Shown in pieces: positions 45,846 through 56,192 of a stretch of 64,000 bases of DNA. The notes under the pieces are model-generated. The model did no database searches. It saw only the letters and a program-made list of their open reading frames with translations, and was not told the DNA's origin. Made by a program: the position numbers and the translations under genes. The number at the start of each line of letters is the position of its first letter. Positions within the stretch are counted from its first letter, which is position 1. Source of the stretch: Leucosporidium creatinivorum (taxonomy: Eukaryota > Basidiomycota > Microbotryomycetes > Leucosporidiales > Leucosporidiaceae); NCBI GenBank assembly GCA_001600635.1, contig BCKL01000021.1, positions 310,001-374,000 of the forward strand, in the 5' to 3' direction.

Positions 45846-46900
45846 CTACTTCGGCCCACTGCTCGTCGCCTCCTGCTCTCCCTCCTTGGCCACTTCGCCA
45901 AGCGGAACGAGCAGGGCCGCGTCGTCGTCCTCTGATGCGAAGGTGTAGACGCGCACCTCCGCATTTGCCCAAGGCTGCGTTGAGGGAGTAGGAAGGGTGG
46001 TAATGTGAGGGGAGCGGAGGGAGGGAGGGAGGCGTCGAGATCAGCTCCCAAAGAACGATCGCCGAGGTTCGATATGGAGCCCACCTGCTCCTGTGTGCCA
46101 AAGAAGCCATCCGTCATGAACTCCAGAATGTCTCCATGAGCAATGACTATGTAGGAAGGGCGAGTTAGGTTTCGTATCGGCGTTCGCAGCCCAGCGCCGA
46201 AGCCTGCTCACCGACGATCTCTTGCTCCTCCCGATCCCTCAGCCACCTCCTCACCCACTTGGTCCGCTCAGCAATGTTATCAGGATGGAAGAAGCCGTCC
46301 TTTGACGTCCATGCGACCCCATGGCGCTCCTCACTGTCGTCGATGACCGAGAAGTCGAGCCCGGGAACGCCAGCAAAGTCCCGATGCTGCTCGAGTACCG
46401 ATCGAGGGCTTCCGGTATCACTAGGAAGGTCGTTGACCTCCTGAATCTCGGGCAGAAGGATCACTCGGTGGTCGATTCGAGTCTTGAGAGTTGCGAAGCT
46501 GGGGAAGAGCGAGCGCGTGAGCTTGGGGCGAGTGTGGGAGCAGAGAGAGCACCCACGCAATCAACATGGTCTGAATAGGTCGGATGAGCTGCAGAGGATC
46601 GCCGAGTTAGCATACAGCTCTCCTGGGTCCGCTCAATCCGCCGCGGCTCACTGGCGACGAGACGATAAGCTCTGCTGTCTGCTGTAGGGCATCCTTGGTA
46701 GCTTCATGCAGGCCGAAGGATTGCTGTCGTCCCTTCTCCGTGATCTCGGCGTCGTGGACTGCAGTTCAGCGCTCATTAGCTCGCTGCACTCGCGCGTGGG
46801 TTACTAAGCCGCTGAGCTGTAGCTGCTCACTCGAATAGTCGTCCTCAACATTATGGTAGCCTTGCGAATGACGAGTAAGGTAGATGCGCTTCGACGACAT
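45846..46900 (-). CDS. Histidine phosphatase (phosphoglycerate-mutase-like), copy 1
   Basis: A short gene of about six exons on minus; start MSSKRIYLTRHSQGYHN at 46900. The catalytic motif is RHS in place of the usual RHG or RHA; the phosphorylated His is kept. The second basic pocket is VSSPLIRPIQT, the acid region is RHGVAWTSKDGFF, and the second catalytic His lies in VIAHGDIL. The end is ALLVPLGEVAKEGEQ and onward. Members act as phosphatases or mutases on small phosphates; substrate cannot be read. It converges on the seven-helix gene with only 76 bp between stops. Its closest visible relative is the gene at 54382-55403, including the non-coding leader upstream of the ATG. Confidence 0.88.
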
Positions 46901-49900
46901 GATGCAGAGAAGCGAGTTGTAGCAGGAGCGAGAGAGAGAGCGGCGCCAGCTTCGCCTGCATTGCCCTCGGCCAAACGAGGCCAAACGGCTGACCATCAGT
47001 TGAACCGTGTCGCGTAGAATTCGGTACAGGCAGCGAAAACGCGATTCATGCGAGCTCATGTGCGAATCAAGCGCCAAAGATAAGCCGACGAGGCGCGAGC
47101 GAGCAACGCCGAACTTGAGCTCTCCCTTCGCCGAGCTGCTAGAGCTGCAGCTCCGTTGAGCGAGAATGCGCTGACGCCCTAATGCAACTTTCTACTCTCT
47201 GCCTTCCCTCGACCGGGGGCGGTCTGCTCGCTTGTTTGGTCCCACTTCGGCGCTCCTCTTCCACCGAGCCACTCGTTTCCGCAACCACTCTGACGGCGTT
47301 GCGTTCACCTCCGCAATCGAGCTGGGCACTGCTGAATCGTGGCGTGAGCCCTCAGGGTTTCTGTACCGGCGGCAGGAGTGACAGAGCGCGCTTTGAGTCG
47401 CGAGCTGCTCGGCGCGGACGATGGCGCCAGGTGAGGGCTGTTCAAGCCTTCGCTTTGCTGCTCTCAAGCTGCTCTCAAGACGGCTCGCAGAACGGACAGG
47501 CGTATGATAAGGAAGGAGAGCATTGTTGCGGGCATGACAGCTACGAGAAAGTCCCCGGCCGCCGAGCAGCGAAGGCGAACGTGGAACAGGCTCGGTTGGA
47601 CACGGGCGAAAGTGAAGAGTGGTTGAGGTGAGAGATCTGTAGCGTCGGAGCGAAGGAAGAGAAGGTACAAGTCAGCATTTGCTCTGAACGCCGAGACAGT
47701 GCTAGCTCCTCCAACGCCGAACCTCATCAACGAATGGGTTCAGTGTAAATCTCTGTCTTAATCCAGGCCCCCTCATCGACTGCAGCATCCGGCTCATCCC
47801 GGTGGCTCCTCAAGAGCCTCACATCCGGAGGAGCCGTTTGGGAGAACATGGACGCCGAAGGACGCCATCGAAGGCAGACAAGGGTTTATGCTGCCCCGTA
47901 GGACAGCAACAGCCATTCATACGGCACTTCCTGGGGCAAACTTGTTAAACAAGTCCTTGAGTTGCGTCATCCTCACCATTCGGTCAGGATTCGGCGTTGG
48001 CGGAGCGGGGCGAGAGGAAGGGCGAATTACCAGTTGGAAGCGACGGCATAGGTTGAGCGAGCAGGGGCGGGTAGCGAAGCAGTACTGTATGCCGAGCGGA
48101 AGGTCAGCGCTGTACTGCAGGGACGAAGGCGAGAGGAAAAGGGCTCACGAGTTGAAAGAAAAGCGTCGGGATCTCGGGAAGCGGACAGCAAGCACTGCGA
48201 GCGGTGGGAAGCAAGGAGAGATCAGTACTTTATTCCTGCATCTCTGTGTACGCTGTAGTAGCCCCAGGCCCAGCATCGTCGAAGGTCGGAGTTGTGAAAC
48301 GCCCTCGGACAGGTTTAAAGCCCCTCAACGGAGCCCACAGCGACGGTTAGCCACCAGCAAACGCCCCGTCACGATCCCTCTCCTTCCCTCCCCTGTTGCA
48401 AGCAACCAACTCCCAATCCATCAACCACACGACCCAAACGCTTTTCCTCTCCAACTCTTTCAGGCTTTTTACGGCCCTAATCGAGGTGGATAAGAGCCAC
48501 GTCTAGTAGCAGGAGAATCGGGTGTAGTCACCCCTCCGCCCCTTGCGAGGTACGAGGAAAACAGAAAGGTAGAGTGAAGATTGTTGGGCGGACGAGGAGG
48601 GTCGAAGGCTTGCTGATCTGTTCGTCAAGCGAACTAGGCCGGTCGCGCTGCAGGCGTACAAGCCTAGAGTGGAAGCTGCGAATAGTACAAGGTACTGAAG
48701 CACTCATCATAAGGCGTCACAACACCCGACGGCGACGATACTGGTCTGGGGCGGAAAGGAAAAGGGATGGGAGGATTCGAATCGTCGACTAACGTTAGGG
48801 AGAAAGGTCGATGTGGGTCCAGAAAAATCTTGCAGTCGAGTCGAAAGGAAGGCGAGGAAAAGACGAGGGCAGGTGAGGTGAGGAAGGAGACCAGCGAGAA
48901 AGGCTCAGCAGCGATTTCTTTCCACCTCAGCGCTCGGGCCACATTCCGGAGGGGCAACTTTTCGGCGAGCTGCTGGGCTACAGAGGGCAAAGAGAAGAGC
49001 AGAGTCTGGCGTTGCTTCACATATTTCTCGGCTTCACGTCTCTACGATTGCGGAGGTGAACGACGAGGTGCAAGATTAAGGTCTGGCTTCGCCGAGCGAG
49101 CTTCGAGAGGTGCAGCGGCGGACCTTGGTGGCTTGAGGCTGATAGCAAGGGATCATCTAGCGCGTGCGTGGTATCTCTAGCCTCGTCCGAGCTCGGTAGA
49201 ACTGGAAACGCAGAGGGAGCAGGGCTCGGCGATGGGGAGGCCTCGCCGATCGCTGGTCTGGAAGCTGGATGGCTAGCAGCAACATGTCGAGGACTCGCGG
49301 ACATTGAACATATCCCCATAGCGCGTTCGGGGTCGCATCCCACTCTGACGACCGCCGGGGTCATCGTCTTCGGGAGCTGGCTGCTGAGCGCCGAGCAGCC
49401 ACTTTGTGGGTCACTGCAGCCTCGAGAAGGCGCCAGCACTTGACAAGAGTAGTGTGGAGACCTCTACTCGGCTTCTCAGCCAGCGACAGCAGCACCAATA
49501 GCGGCAAGAGCGGCTCGACCTGGTCGCTCTCGGCGAGCGAAGTCCAGTGCGAAGCGAAAGTCGCCTCTTGATATCCAACCACATATCGTCGTCCTTCTCT
49601 CGTCTCACAGCGCCTGTACAACCCGACTGCTCAACGGCAGCACACCTCCTACTCGGCAGCACCTGCGCCTCTCTGCGCCACCGACCAAGCCTCCACCTCG
49701 CGCCTCTTTGTCTTCGGATCGGTCGCTTCTGCAGCTCTCAGCGCAGGTAAAGGTGAGTTTATAGCTCTATAGACCCCAATTTCCTGCCTGCATCACACCA
49801 TCACCTCGATAGTACCGAGCAAGAGCCCTCTCAGACGAGTTGCGTTGTTCGAGGTTCGAGCATCGTGCTGCAGGCGAGGACAAGGGGAAGCGTGGGAGGG

Positions 49901-50128
49901 ACTCAGAACGAGAGTAGAGTCTGAGCTGACGCGTGTGTCTATCGTCCTACAGCCACTCCGAATCGACTACAAAAGTAGCCGCGCTTGAGCCGCTGAAGGT
50001 CGAAGGCTCTCTCCGGCTTATCCTAGATACACACTGCGTCGGAATCGTAGCGCTTCTGAGCAGCTCACAAATCTACAACTTGTAGGTCTTGTCTCCCACT
50101 CATGCCGCCCTTTGGCTGACCGGTCTCA
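46901..50128. other. 3.2-kb stretch with no confident gene
   Basis: The first 90 bp are the conserved leader of the phosphatase gene. The rest has only ORFs of 60-140 codons on both strands, mostly without ATG or intron signals. A CT-rich, promoter-like tract lies at 48370-48470. One ATG-started ORF (48767-49180, plus, MGGFESSTNVREKGRCGS) is open for 137 codons, while the opposite strand is open over part of the same place; neither shows a domain. The area is dense in TCGGCG/CGCCGA words. It could hold non-coding RNAs, small fast-evolving genes or degraded ones. Confidence 0.4.
49611..49978 (+). CDS. Possible last two exons of a small unknown protein
   Basis: A stretch beginning right after a CAG acceptor (49610) is open in phase 0 for 47 codons: RLYNPTAQRQHTSYSAAPA and on to RLFVFGSVASAALSAGK. 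It then splices through a 200-nt intron (GTGAGT donor, GCTGAC branch site, CAG acceptor) into ATPNRLQK and TAG. The hydrophobic FVFGSVASAALSA after an Arg/Ser/Thr-rich start recalls a small mitochondrial membrane protein. I could not find the first exon with an ATG, so this remains a suggestion. Confidence 0.25.
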
Positions 50129-51845
50129 ATGGCAGCCCTTCCCCCATCCCCGCTCGCGTTCCCAACGCTCGGAGTCGCACTACAGCCATCTCAACCACAC
50201 CAGATCCCTCCAAACACGATGTCCACCCTCTCCCGCCAAGCTTCCATCACCCCCGCCCTCGACGTCGGATCCGCCGGTCCCTCTCGAGCCCTTCCTCGCC
50301 GAACTGGCGTCGCAAACGCTCGCGCAGGTCCCTCAACAAGCAACAGCAACGTAATCGACCTCACCTCCTCTTCACCTCCGACTTCTCACCGCGCCCTACC
50401 CGCCGCTGCTGGACCGAGCAATCTATTGAGATTGCCAGCGCCGGCGCCGAGGAGGGATGGGTTGAGAGCGAGGGCTGGGCCGAATGGGGGTAGGGCTACC
50501 GCCGATGTTATTGAGTTGAGCTCGGATGAGGAGGAGGCGGTCGTGTTGGGAGATAGTGATGAGGAGATTGTGGTGCAGGGTGCGAGAGGTGAGCGCTTGG
50601 CCGAGCTTTCGAGCGAGGGTGAAGGACGTTGGAGCTGATCTCGCCTCTGTTCTCTTCCCGACCATCTTTCTGCACGTCAATCTCCAACCTCGCAACTCTA
50701 CGCTCCCTCCTTCCCCACTCTCCGCCCTTCCAGCCGGACCCTCACGCCCACGCGCCGCCGCCTCCTCCTCCTCCAACACCTTCGCCGCCCGCCTCCCCTC
50801 CCGCGTCGCCCCCGACGGCGAATCAACCCGCTTCGCCGAAGCTCGCGCCGCTGCCCAGCGTCGAAGGGAAGCTGCTGCCGCCGCTCGTCGTGCCGAAGAC
50901 GACGACATCTATGGATTGGGAGGCGGAGGGGAATACGGAGGATATGGTGGCGGAGGAGGAGGAGGAGCTTACTACGGCGGGGGAAGCGTCGCTGCCCTCT
51001 ATCAGATGCTCGCTCAAGGCGTCGCGGGCGGCATTGGCGGAGGAGCAGGCGGAATCGACTACGGCGCTCTCCTCGGCTATGGAGGGGATGGGTTGCCGGG
51101 AGCGCTACAGGGGCTATACGGCGCAGCGGGAGGAGGAGGATGGGGCGGCGCCGACCGAGTCAAGAAGGGCAAGAAGTACGGCGTCAAGATGAGCCATCCG
51201 CAGAAGATGGAGCAAGGGTTCTCGAGAGACATTATCGAGCTCCCAGATCCGGACGACCCTCCTCCCCCTCACGCCAAACGCAAGAAGGGCTCGAAAGCCG
51301 CTGCTGCACCCACCGCCGAACCCGACCTCCTCGAACCGGTTTGCGCAGCCTGCCTTCAACCTCTCCTACTCGCTCAATCGGGATCGCAACGGCCTTGGGC
51401 GCTGAGATGCGGTCATGTAGTCTGCGGAGGATGTATTGGGAGTGCGAGGAAGAGGGTGGAGGATGTCAAGAGGAAGGAGAGGGAGATTGTGTTGGGAAGT
51501 GACGACGAGATGGGAGGGGAGAGCGATGGGGAGCTGAAGTACGTTGGGGATTCAAGCGACGAGGAGGAGGTGGACGACGAAGCCATCACCGGACGACGAT
51601 CCACTCGGGCTCGTCGCGCTGCTACCACCACCTCCAAGGCCAAATCCAAGGCCTCCTCTCGCGCCAAACCGACCCCCGCTCCTCCCATCGTCAAAGCCTC
51701 GAAAGGCAAGGCCAAATCCCTTCCCACCGACGTCGACTCGAGCTGGACGACCTGTCCTATCATCAGCTGTGGAGGGGACAAGACGGATTTAGGGAAGGGC
51801 GTTGGAGAGGGAACCGTCGAGGCGGCGTGGGAGTTGTTTGTCTGA
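50129..51845 (+). CDS. RING-like protein with SUMO-interacting motifs (candidate SUMO-targeted ubiquitin ligase)
   Basis: Two exons (50129-50588, 50734-51845) give 523 aa. The N-terminal part has two sequences that match SUMO-interacting motifs, NVIDLTSSS and DVIELSSDEEE, each with hydrophobic residues followed by acids. A glycine-rich region lies in the middle. The C-terminal part has CAACLQPLL, then LRCGHVVCGGC, which is the first three-quarters of a RING finger. The last ligand pair, CPIISC, comes only after an insertion of about 105 residues rich in acidic and Lys/Ser residues. The protein ends AAWELFV, a hydrophobic tail as in RING ligases of the Slx5/Slx8/RNF4 kind. The call rests on motif combination; ligase activity is inferred. 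The start ATG at 50129 is the first in frame. Confidence 0.75.
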
Positions 51846-52224
51846 GCGGGGAGAGGAGGCGGAAGGGTGGGGAGAGCAGTATGTGAGGAGTAGGACTCGA
51901 GTGTGTGTAATGAGCTCAGTGGGTTCGTGACTTGTCTTTCTGGGGCCAGGCGTGAGAGCCACTTGCTACCTATCGGCGCCTTCACAAGCTCTCCTCGGCC
52001 ATCCCAGCCGCCAGCCGCTCTCGCCGCACGCTTTCGCCGCATCTCAAGCCGACGTCTTACTCAGCAAATGCCCCTTCCGCCTCCTGCGACATATTCGGCT
52101 GACTATCAAGATTTCGTGCTCGCGCCGCCGATGGCGTTCGAGGGCTCGGGTTCCAATTCCCCTGGCCGCTCACAAGCTCTTCTTCCCATCGACTACTCCA
52201 AGCAAGCGACTTCACTAACCCGCC

Positions 52225-54084
52225 ATGCCATCCGTCGACTTGCTCTCGTACCAGCGGCCTCTGAGGGTCGGAATCTCGGGCGCTGGACCGGGAGGACTGG
52301 GCGCTGCTCTCTTCCTCAATCAGATCAACGAGCTCGTTGGCGCTGGAGACGGGAAGAAGGAGGTAGAGATACAGCTCTTTGACCAGGCGCGAGAGCTGAG
52401 GGAGGTCGGAGCGGTAAGTCGATTTCCTACCTTCGGAATGGGCCCCGAGCTGGAGCCAGAAGCGGAGTCGCAGGTCCTTCGAGCGGGCGCCCGACGCTTC
52501 AACCCCAAGGGAGTAGCTTCACTCACATCAAGCAAGTCTACAGGGCATCCACCTCAACTTCAACACCTTCTCCATGCTGAACCGACTCGGCGGAGCTCGA
52601 AAGACGATTGATCAGATCGGGCACAGCGGAACCACTCAGCAGAAGAGCAGGCTGCAGCACATTAACGGAAAGACGCTCGAGCTGGTCGACGAGAAGGATT
52701 GGAGTGGTGAGCTTCCTCGCCCTCAGCTCGAATGCTTCTCGGCTGACCCGTTTCGGCGCAGCTCTGCCGAAGGATCACCGTGCCGTTCGCACCGAGCGGA
52801 CTACCCTACAGAAGGCTCTCGTACAAGAGCTTCCCTCCGACATGCCCTTGCAGCTCAAGAAGCGGCTTGTCAAGTACGAGGACACGCCCGAGGGAGCCCT
52901 CACCCTCTTCTTCGAAGACGGAACGACGACCGAGGTGGACTTGCTGATCGGTGCTGACGGCTTGCGCTCGGTGGGTGTTCTGCCTCGGTATTGTACCGGC
53001 GTCTTCAAGCTCCGCTGACTCTCCCATCTCCCTACAGGTCGTACGAACCCAAGCTTTCCCTTCTCACCAACTCACCTTCTCCGGCCAAGTCGGCTTTCGC
53101 ACCCTCGTCCCCGTCTCCCTTGTCGATCAGGTTCTCCCTGATCTCCCCGACGCCACCATCTTCTACCACGGCGACGAGTCAACCATCTTCACCACCCACG
53201 TCGGCAGCGGCAAGTTTGAACTTAGTCTGAGGGCGAGGGCACCGAAGTACGGCGCTGTGAGCTGGGGACAGAATGTCAAGAAGAGCGAGTTCTTGCAGTA
53301 TTTCAAGGTGTGTCTTCTCGCCGTGTTCAACCGCTGAGAGCGTCTGAGAGGCAGCTCGAAGACGGAACGCGATCGCTGAAGCTGACGACCGACTCGGCGC
53401 GCAGGAGTACCATCCCACGCTTCAACGACTGCTCGAAGCGGCTCCGGAAGATGGTTGGAAGGCCTTTGCGATGTATGGAGGTCCCCGCCTGGAGGAGATT
53501 ATCTCAGGAGGCAATGTTGCCCTCGTCGGCGATTCGTCGCATCGTGAGTCTGCAGTCGCCCAGCTCGCTGGAGGCGTTAAGAGCCACCTCTCTCGGTCTT
53601 TCATTCCTCGATACCGATCTAATCACTCGCTCTCGCTTGCATGAGCCGTCCGGCTGACCCATCACGTCCCAACAGCCCTCAGCGGAGCCTTCGGCGCTGC
53701 CGCTGGCTTCGCTCTCGAGGACTCGTTCATCCTCCAGAAAGCTCTCCTCCACGCCCGTGCAACATCGCAGCCTCTCTCTTACGCACTGGAGCTGTACCAG
53801 GAGACACGGAATCGCCACTACAAGCGCCTCTACGAGCAGCTTCAGCGATCCGTCGACGCGGCGAAGGAGAGGGCCGAACTGAAGCTGGACTTTGAGGAGG
53901 CCTTGAGGAGGAAGGTGGAGGCTGGTTTCGGGGATCAGAAGTGGATTTATGGGTTCGATGTGAGTCGAGTGTGCTCTTGGAGTCGAGGAAACCGAGCTCG
54001 GCGCTGACTTTCTCATCTTTGCAGGCGGATGCTTCGTGGCAGGAGACCTTTGACGCCGAGGCAGCGAGGCAGCAGGCACCGTAG
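52225..54084 (+). CDS. FAD-dependent monooxygenase (salicylate-hydroxylase-like, group A)
   Basis: Seven exons (52225-52413, 52544-52706, 52762-52970, 53038-53307, 53405-53543, 53676-53959, 54025-54084) give 437 aa with phases closed. The Rossmann motif is VGISGAGPGGLGAALFL, the DG motif is DLLIGADGLRS, and the FAD-ribityl motif is GDSSHPLSGAFGAAAGFAL. This is the single-component NAD(P)H-dependent aromatic hydroxylase fold; the substrate is probably an aromatic acid but cannot be fixed from sequence. There is no signal peptide, and the end is AARQQAP. The C-terminal helix is longer and more charged than in typical salicylate hydroxylases. No other pathway gene lies beside it. Confidence 0.9.
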
Positions 54085-54381
54085 TAAGGATTGATTGCTG
54101 CTGTTAGATCACTTGCTGTGTCACTCGTCGCTTCAGCTCGGGCAACTCGGCGAAGGGAGAGCTCAGTTTCGGCGTTGCTTCCTCGCGCTTTGTCTACTGC
54201 TGTTCAGCGCTCGAGTGGCTCTTGCGCTCTGAATTATTGATCTTTGGAGGCCTGTACCACTTTCGCCGATCAATGCACCACTTGGGGATTAGCAGTTTGG
54301 CCGAGGCGAATTCGAGGCGAAGCTGGCGCTGCTCTCTCTCTCGCTCCTGCCAACACTCGCTCACCTCAAATCTACTACGAC

Positions 54382-55403
54382 ATGTCATCAAAGCGTATCT
54401 ACCTTACCCGTCACGCACAGGCTGGGCACAACGTCGCTGAGGACTACTCCATCCCCGATGCTGAGTTGACGCCGCTGGGCCGCCAGCAGTCTGCTCAGCT
54501 TCACGAGGATACCAAGGATGGGCTACAGCAAACGGTCGAGCTAATTGTGTCCAGTCCGGTAAGCTGCATGAGTGCGCTTGGGTAGTAAAGACTGAGCTCG
54601 TGGTGTAGCTCTGCACCAGGCGAGGGCTGAGCTCGCGCTGGGGCCGGACTTGAACAAGAGCCGAGCTTCGAACAGGACCTGCATACTAACAACCTATTTC
54701 TACAGCTCCGCCGACCCATGCAGACCATGCTAGTTGGGTGAGAACTCGCAGTTCGGCGCTCATCTTGCGTCATGGCTGACTCGCGCTTTCCAACAGCTAT
54801 CCCGACCTCAAGGCTCGCCTAAACCACCAGGTCGTCCTCCTCCCCGAACTGCAAGAAGTGAACCACCTCCCCTGCGATACCGGAAGCTCTCGCGCCTTTC
54901 TCGAGGAGCAGGACGAGTTCATCGAGGCCAAGTTGGACTTCTCTCAGATTGATGAGAGCGAGAAGCGCCATGGTGTCGACTGGACGTCCAAGACGGGATT
55001 CTTCGATGCGGACAATGTGGTCGAGAGGGCCAAGTGGGTGCGGAACTGGCTCAGGGAGAGGAAGGAGGAGAAGATCGTTGGTGAGTGTTCGCCGAAGCGC
55101 TGAGGTGAGGTCCTGGAGGCTGACAAGCCGCCTACACAGTCATCGCCCATGGAGATATCCTTCGCGTAATCCAAGATGGATACCGCAGCGATGCCGGGAC
55201 TCACGTAGGTCCGAATCCGCTCGTCTCGGCGTTGATCTCGGCTAATCTTGAGCTCTCCCTGTCCGACCACAGCCCTGGGCCAACGCCGAGGTCCGAGCTT
55301 TCACCTTCGGCTCGGAGGATGACGAGGATGCCAAGCTAGTCCTCGTCAAGGAGATCGCAAAGGAAGGAGAGGAGGAGCCGACCAGCGCCGAGATGGAGAA
55401 GTA
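54382..55403 (+). CDS. Histidine phosphatase (phosphoglycerate-mutase-like), copy 2
   Basis: This is the paralogue of the minus-strand gene at 45846-46900. The start MSSKRIYLTRHAQAGHN has the more usual RHA catalytic motif. It keeps SSPLRRPMQT, the region KRHGVDWTSKTGFFD, and VIAHGDILRVI with the second catalytic His, followed by HPWANAEVRAFTFGSEDDED. The two proteins agree over most of their length. Their leaders also match: a block of about 60 bp ending some 25-30 bp before each ATG, with GAGGCGAAGCTGGCGC and CTCTCTCTCTCGCTCCTGC, is nearly the same. The pair therefore arose by duplication of a segment including the promoter. Intron positions agree in the parts I could compare. Confidence 0.9.
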
Positions 55404-55498
55404 GATCTTAGAACCTCTAGAGCATAGAAGCTTGCATTATATGATATTACCAGAGATGATGCGCCCAGCTTGACGGCGCCTCTGCACCTCATTGCCAG

Positions 55499-55932
55499 AT
55501 GACCGACCTCCGACGCGCGAAGCTCAGCCGCTCCTTCTCCTCCTCCGTCAGCCCGCTTCGTCGCGGCGTACCATCTTCTCGACTTGCGACACCACCAACA
55601 GCTCCAGACCCGTCGCTCAGAGCTGCTGTACTCTCTCCTTCGCTCGTCTTAGCGCGCCAATCGCTCCTCGTGGACTCGGATCCAGCAGCTCTCGCTCGGG
55701 TCGATACAGCAGGTGAGAGACAGCTCCTAGGAGCAGCTTGTATCTCGATATAACTAGCACTGACCCGTCGGCTGTCGTACAGCTGCACCTAACAAACTCC
55801 GACGCCCTCTCCCGTTCCCGCACTGGCTCCCTCTCGTTTCGCTCAGCAGCAAAAGGGTCAGTCGTCAACGCGAGCTCCTGGTCGACTACATAAGCTCTTC
55901 AGCACGCCGCGCGACCCTCCTTCCTTGCTAGG
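55499..55932 (+). CDS. Possible 5' exons of the downstream glycosyltransferase gene, or a separate small gene
   Basis: An ATG-led open frame (MTDLRRAKLSRSFSSSVSP) runs to 55712. It joins, through a typical intron (GTGAGA donor, CTGACC branch, CAG acceptor at 55782), to APNKLRRPLPFPHWLPLV. It ends at a TAG near 55932 unless a further intron with donor GTCAGT near 55853 is used. If so, the frame can be carried toward the exon at 56193, where the long glycosyltransferase frame starts without an ATG. The minus strand is also open here and is a possible alternative. Which is right cannot be settled by eye. Confidence 0.3.
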
Positions 55933-56192
55933 ACACCTACAGGAAGAGCTGCTGGCGCGGCAGGCTCTCGCTTGTTTGCGGTGCTTGCGGAGTCCGGAGG
56001 AAAGCTGCTGGAGAGCAGCGGAGCAATAGCAGACATCAGCCCTCACCAACTGAGCAGCTTGGCTCGGCTCGGACCTCTACACGACCTCTCAGGAGCAGTC
56101 TTTGCGTGACGGAGGAGCTACTGGCTCTGGAGCTCCAGACAGCTCAACAACGGTGCAGAACAACAGCTGACTGACCCTATTCTATCAAACAG

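Noticed and set aside
48768-48800. GATTCGAATC resembling a tRNA B box, followed on minus by TTTT
   Set aside because: The flanks do not form a T-stem or acceptor stem, and no A box lies at the right distance on either strand.
49017-49439. Minus-strand ORF with Ser/Pro/Ala-rich product
   Set aside because: Low complexity, no conserved motif, and no supported partner exon; kept only as part of the unresolved 3.2-kb stretch.
55858-56049. Minus-strand frame rich in Cys/Ser as an alternative gene
   Set aside because: The plus strand has a better intron (donor, branch site, acceptor); the minus reading has no convincing introns. It is not fully excluded.
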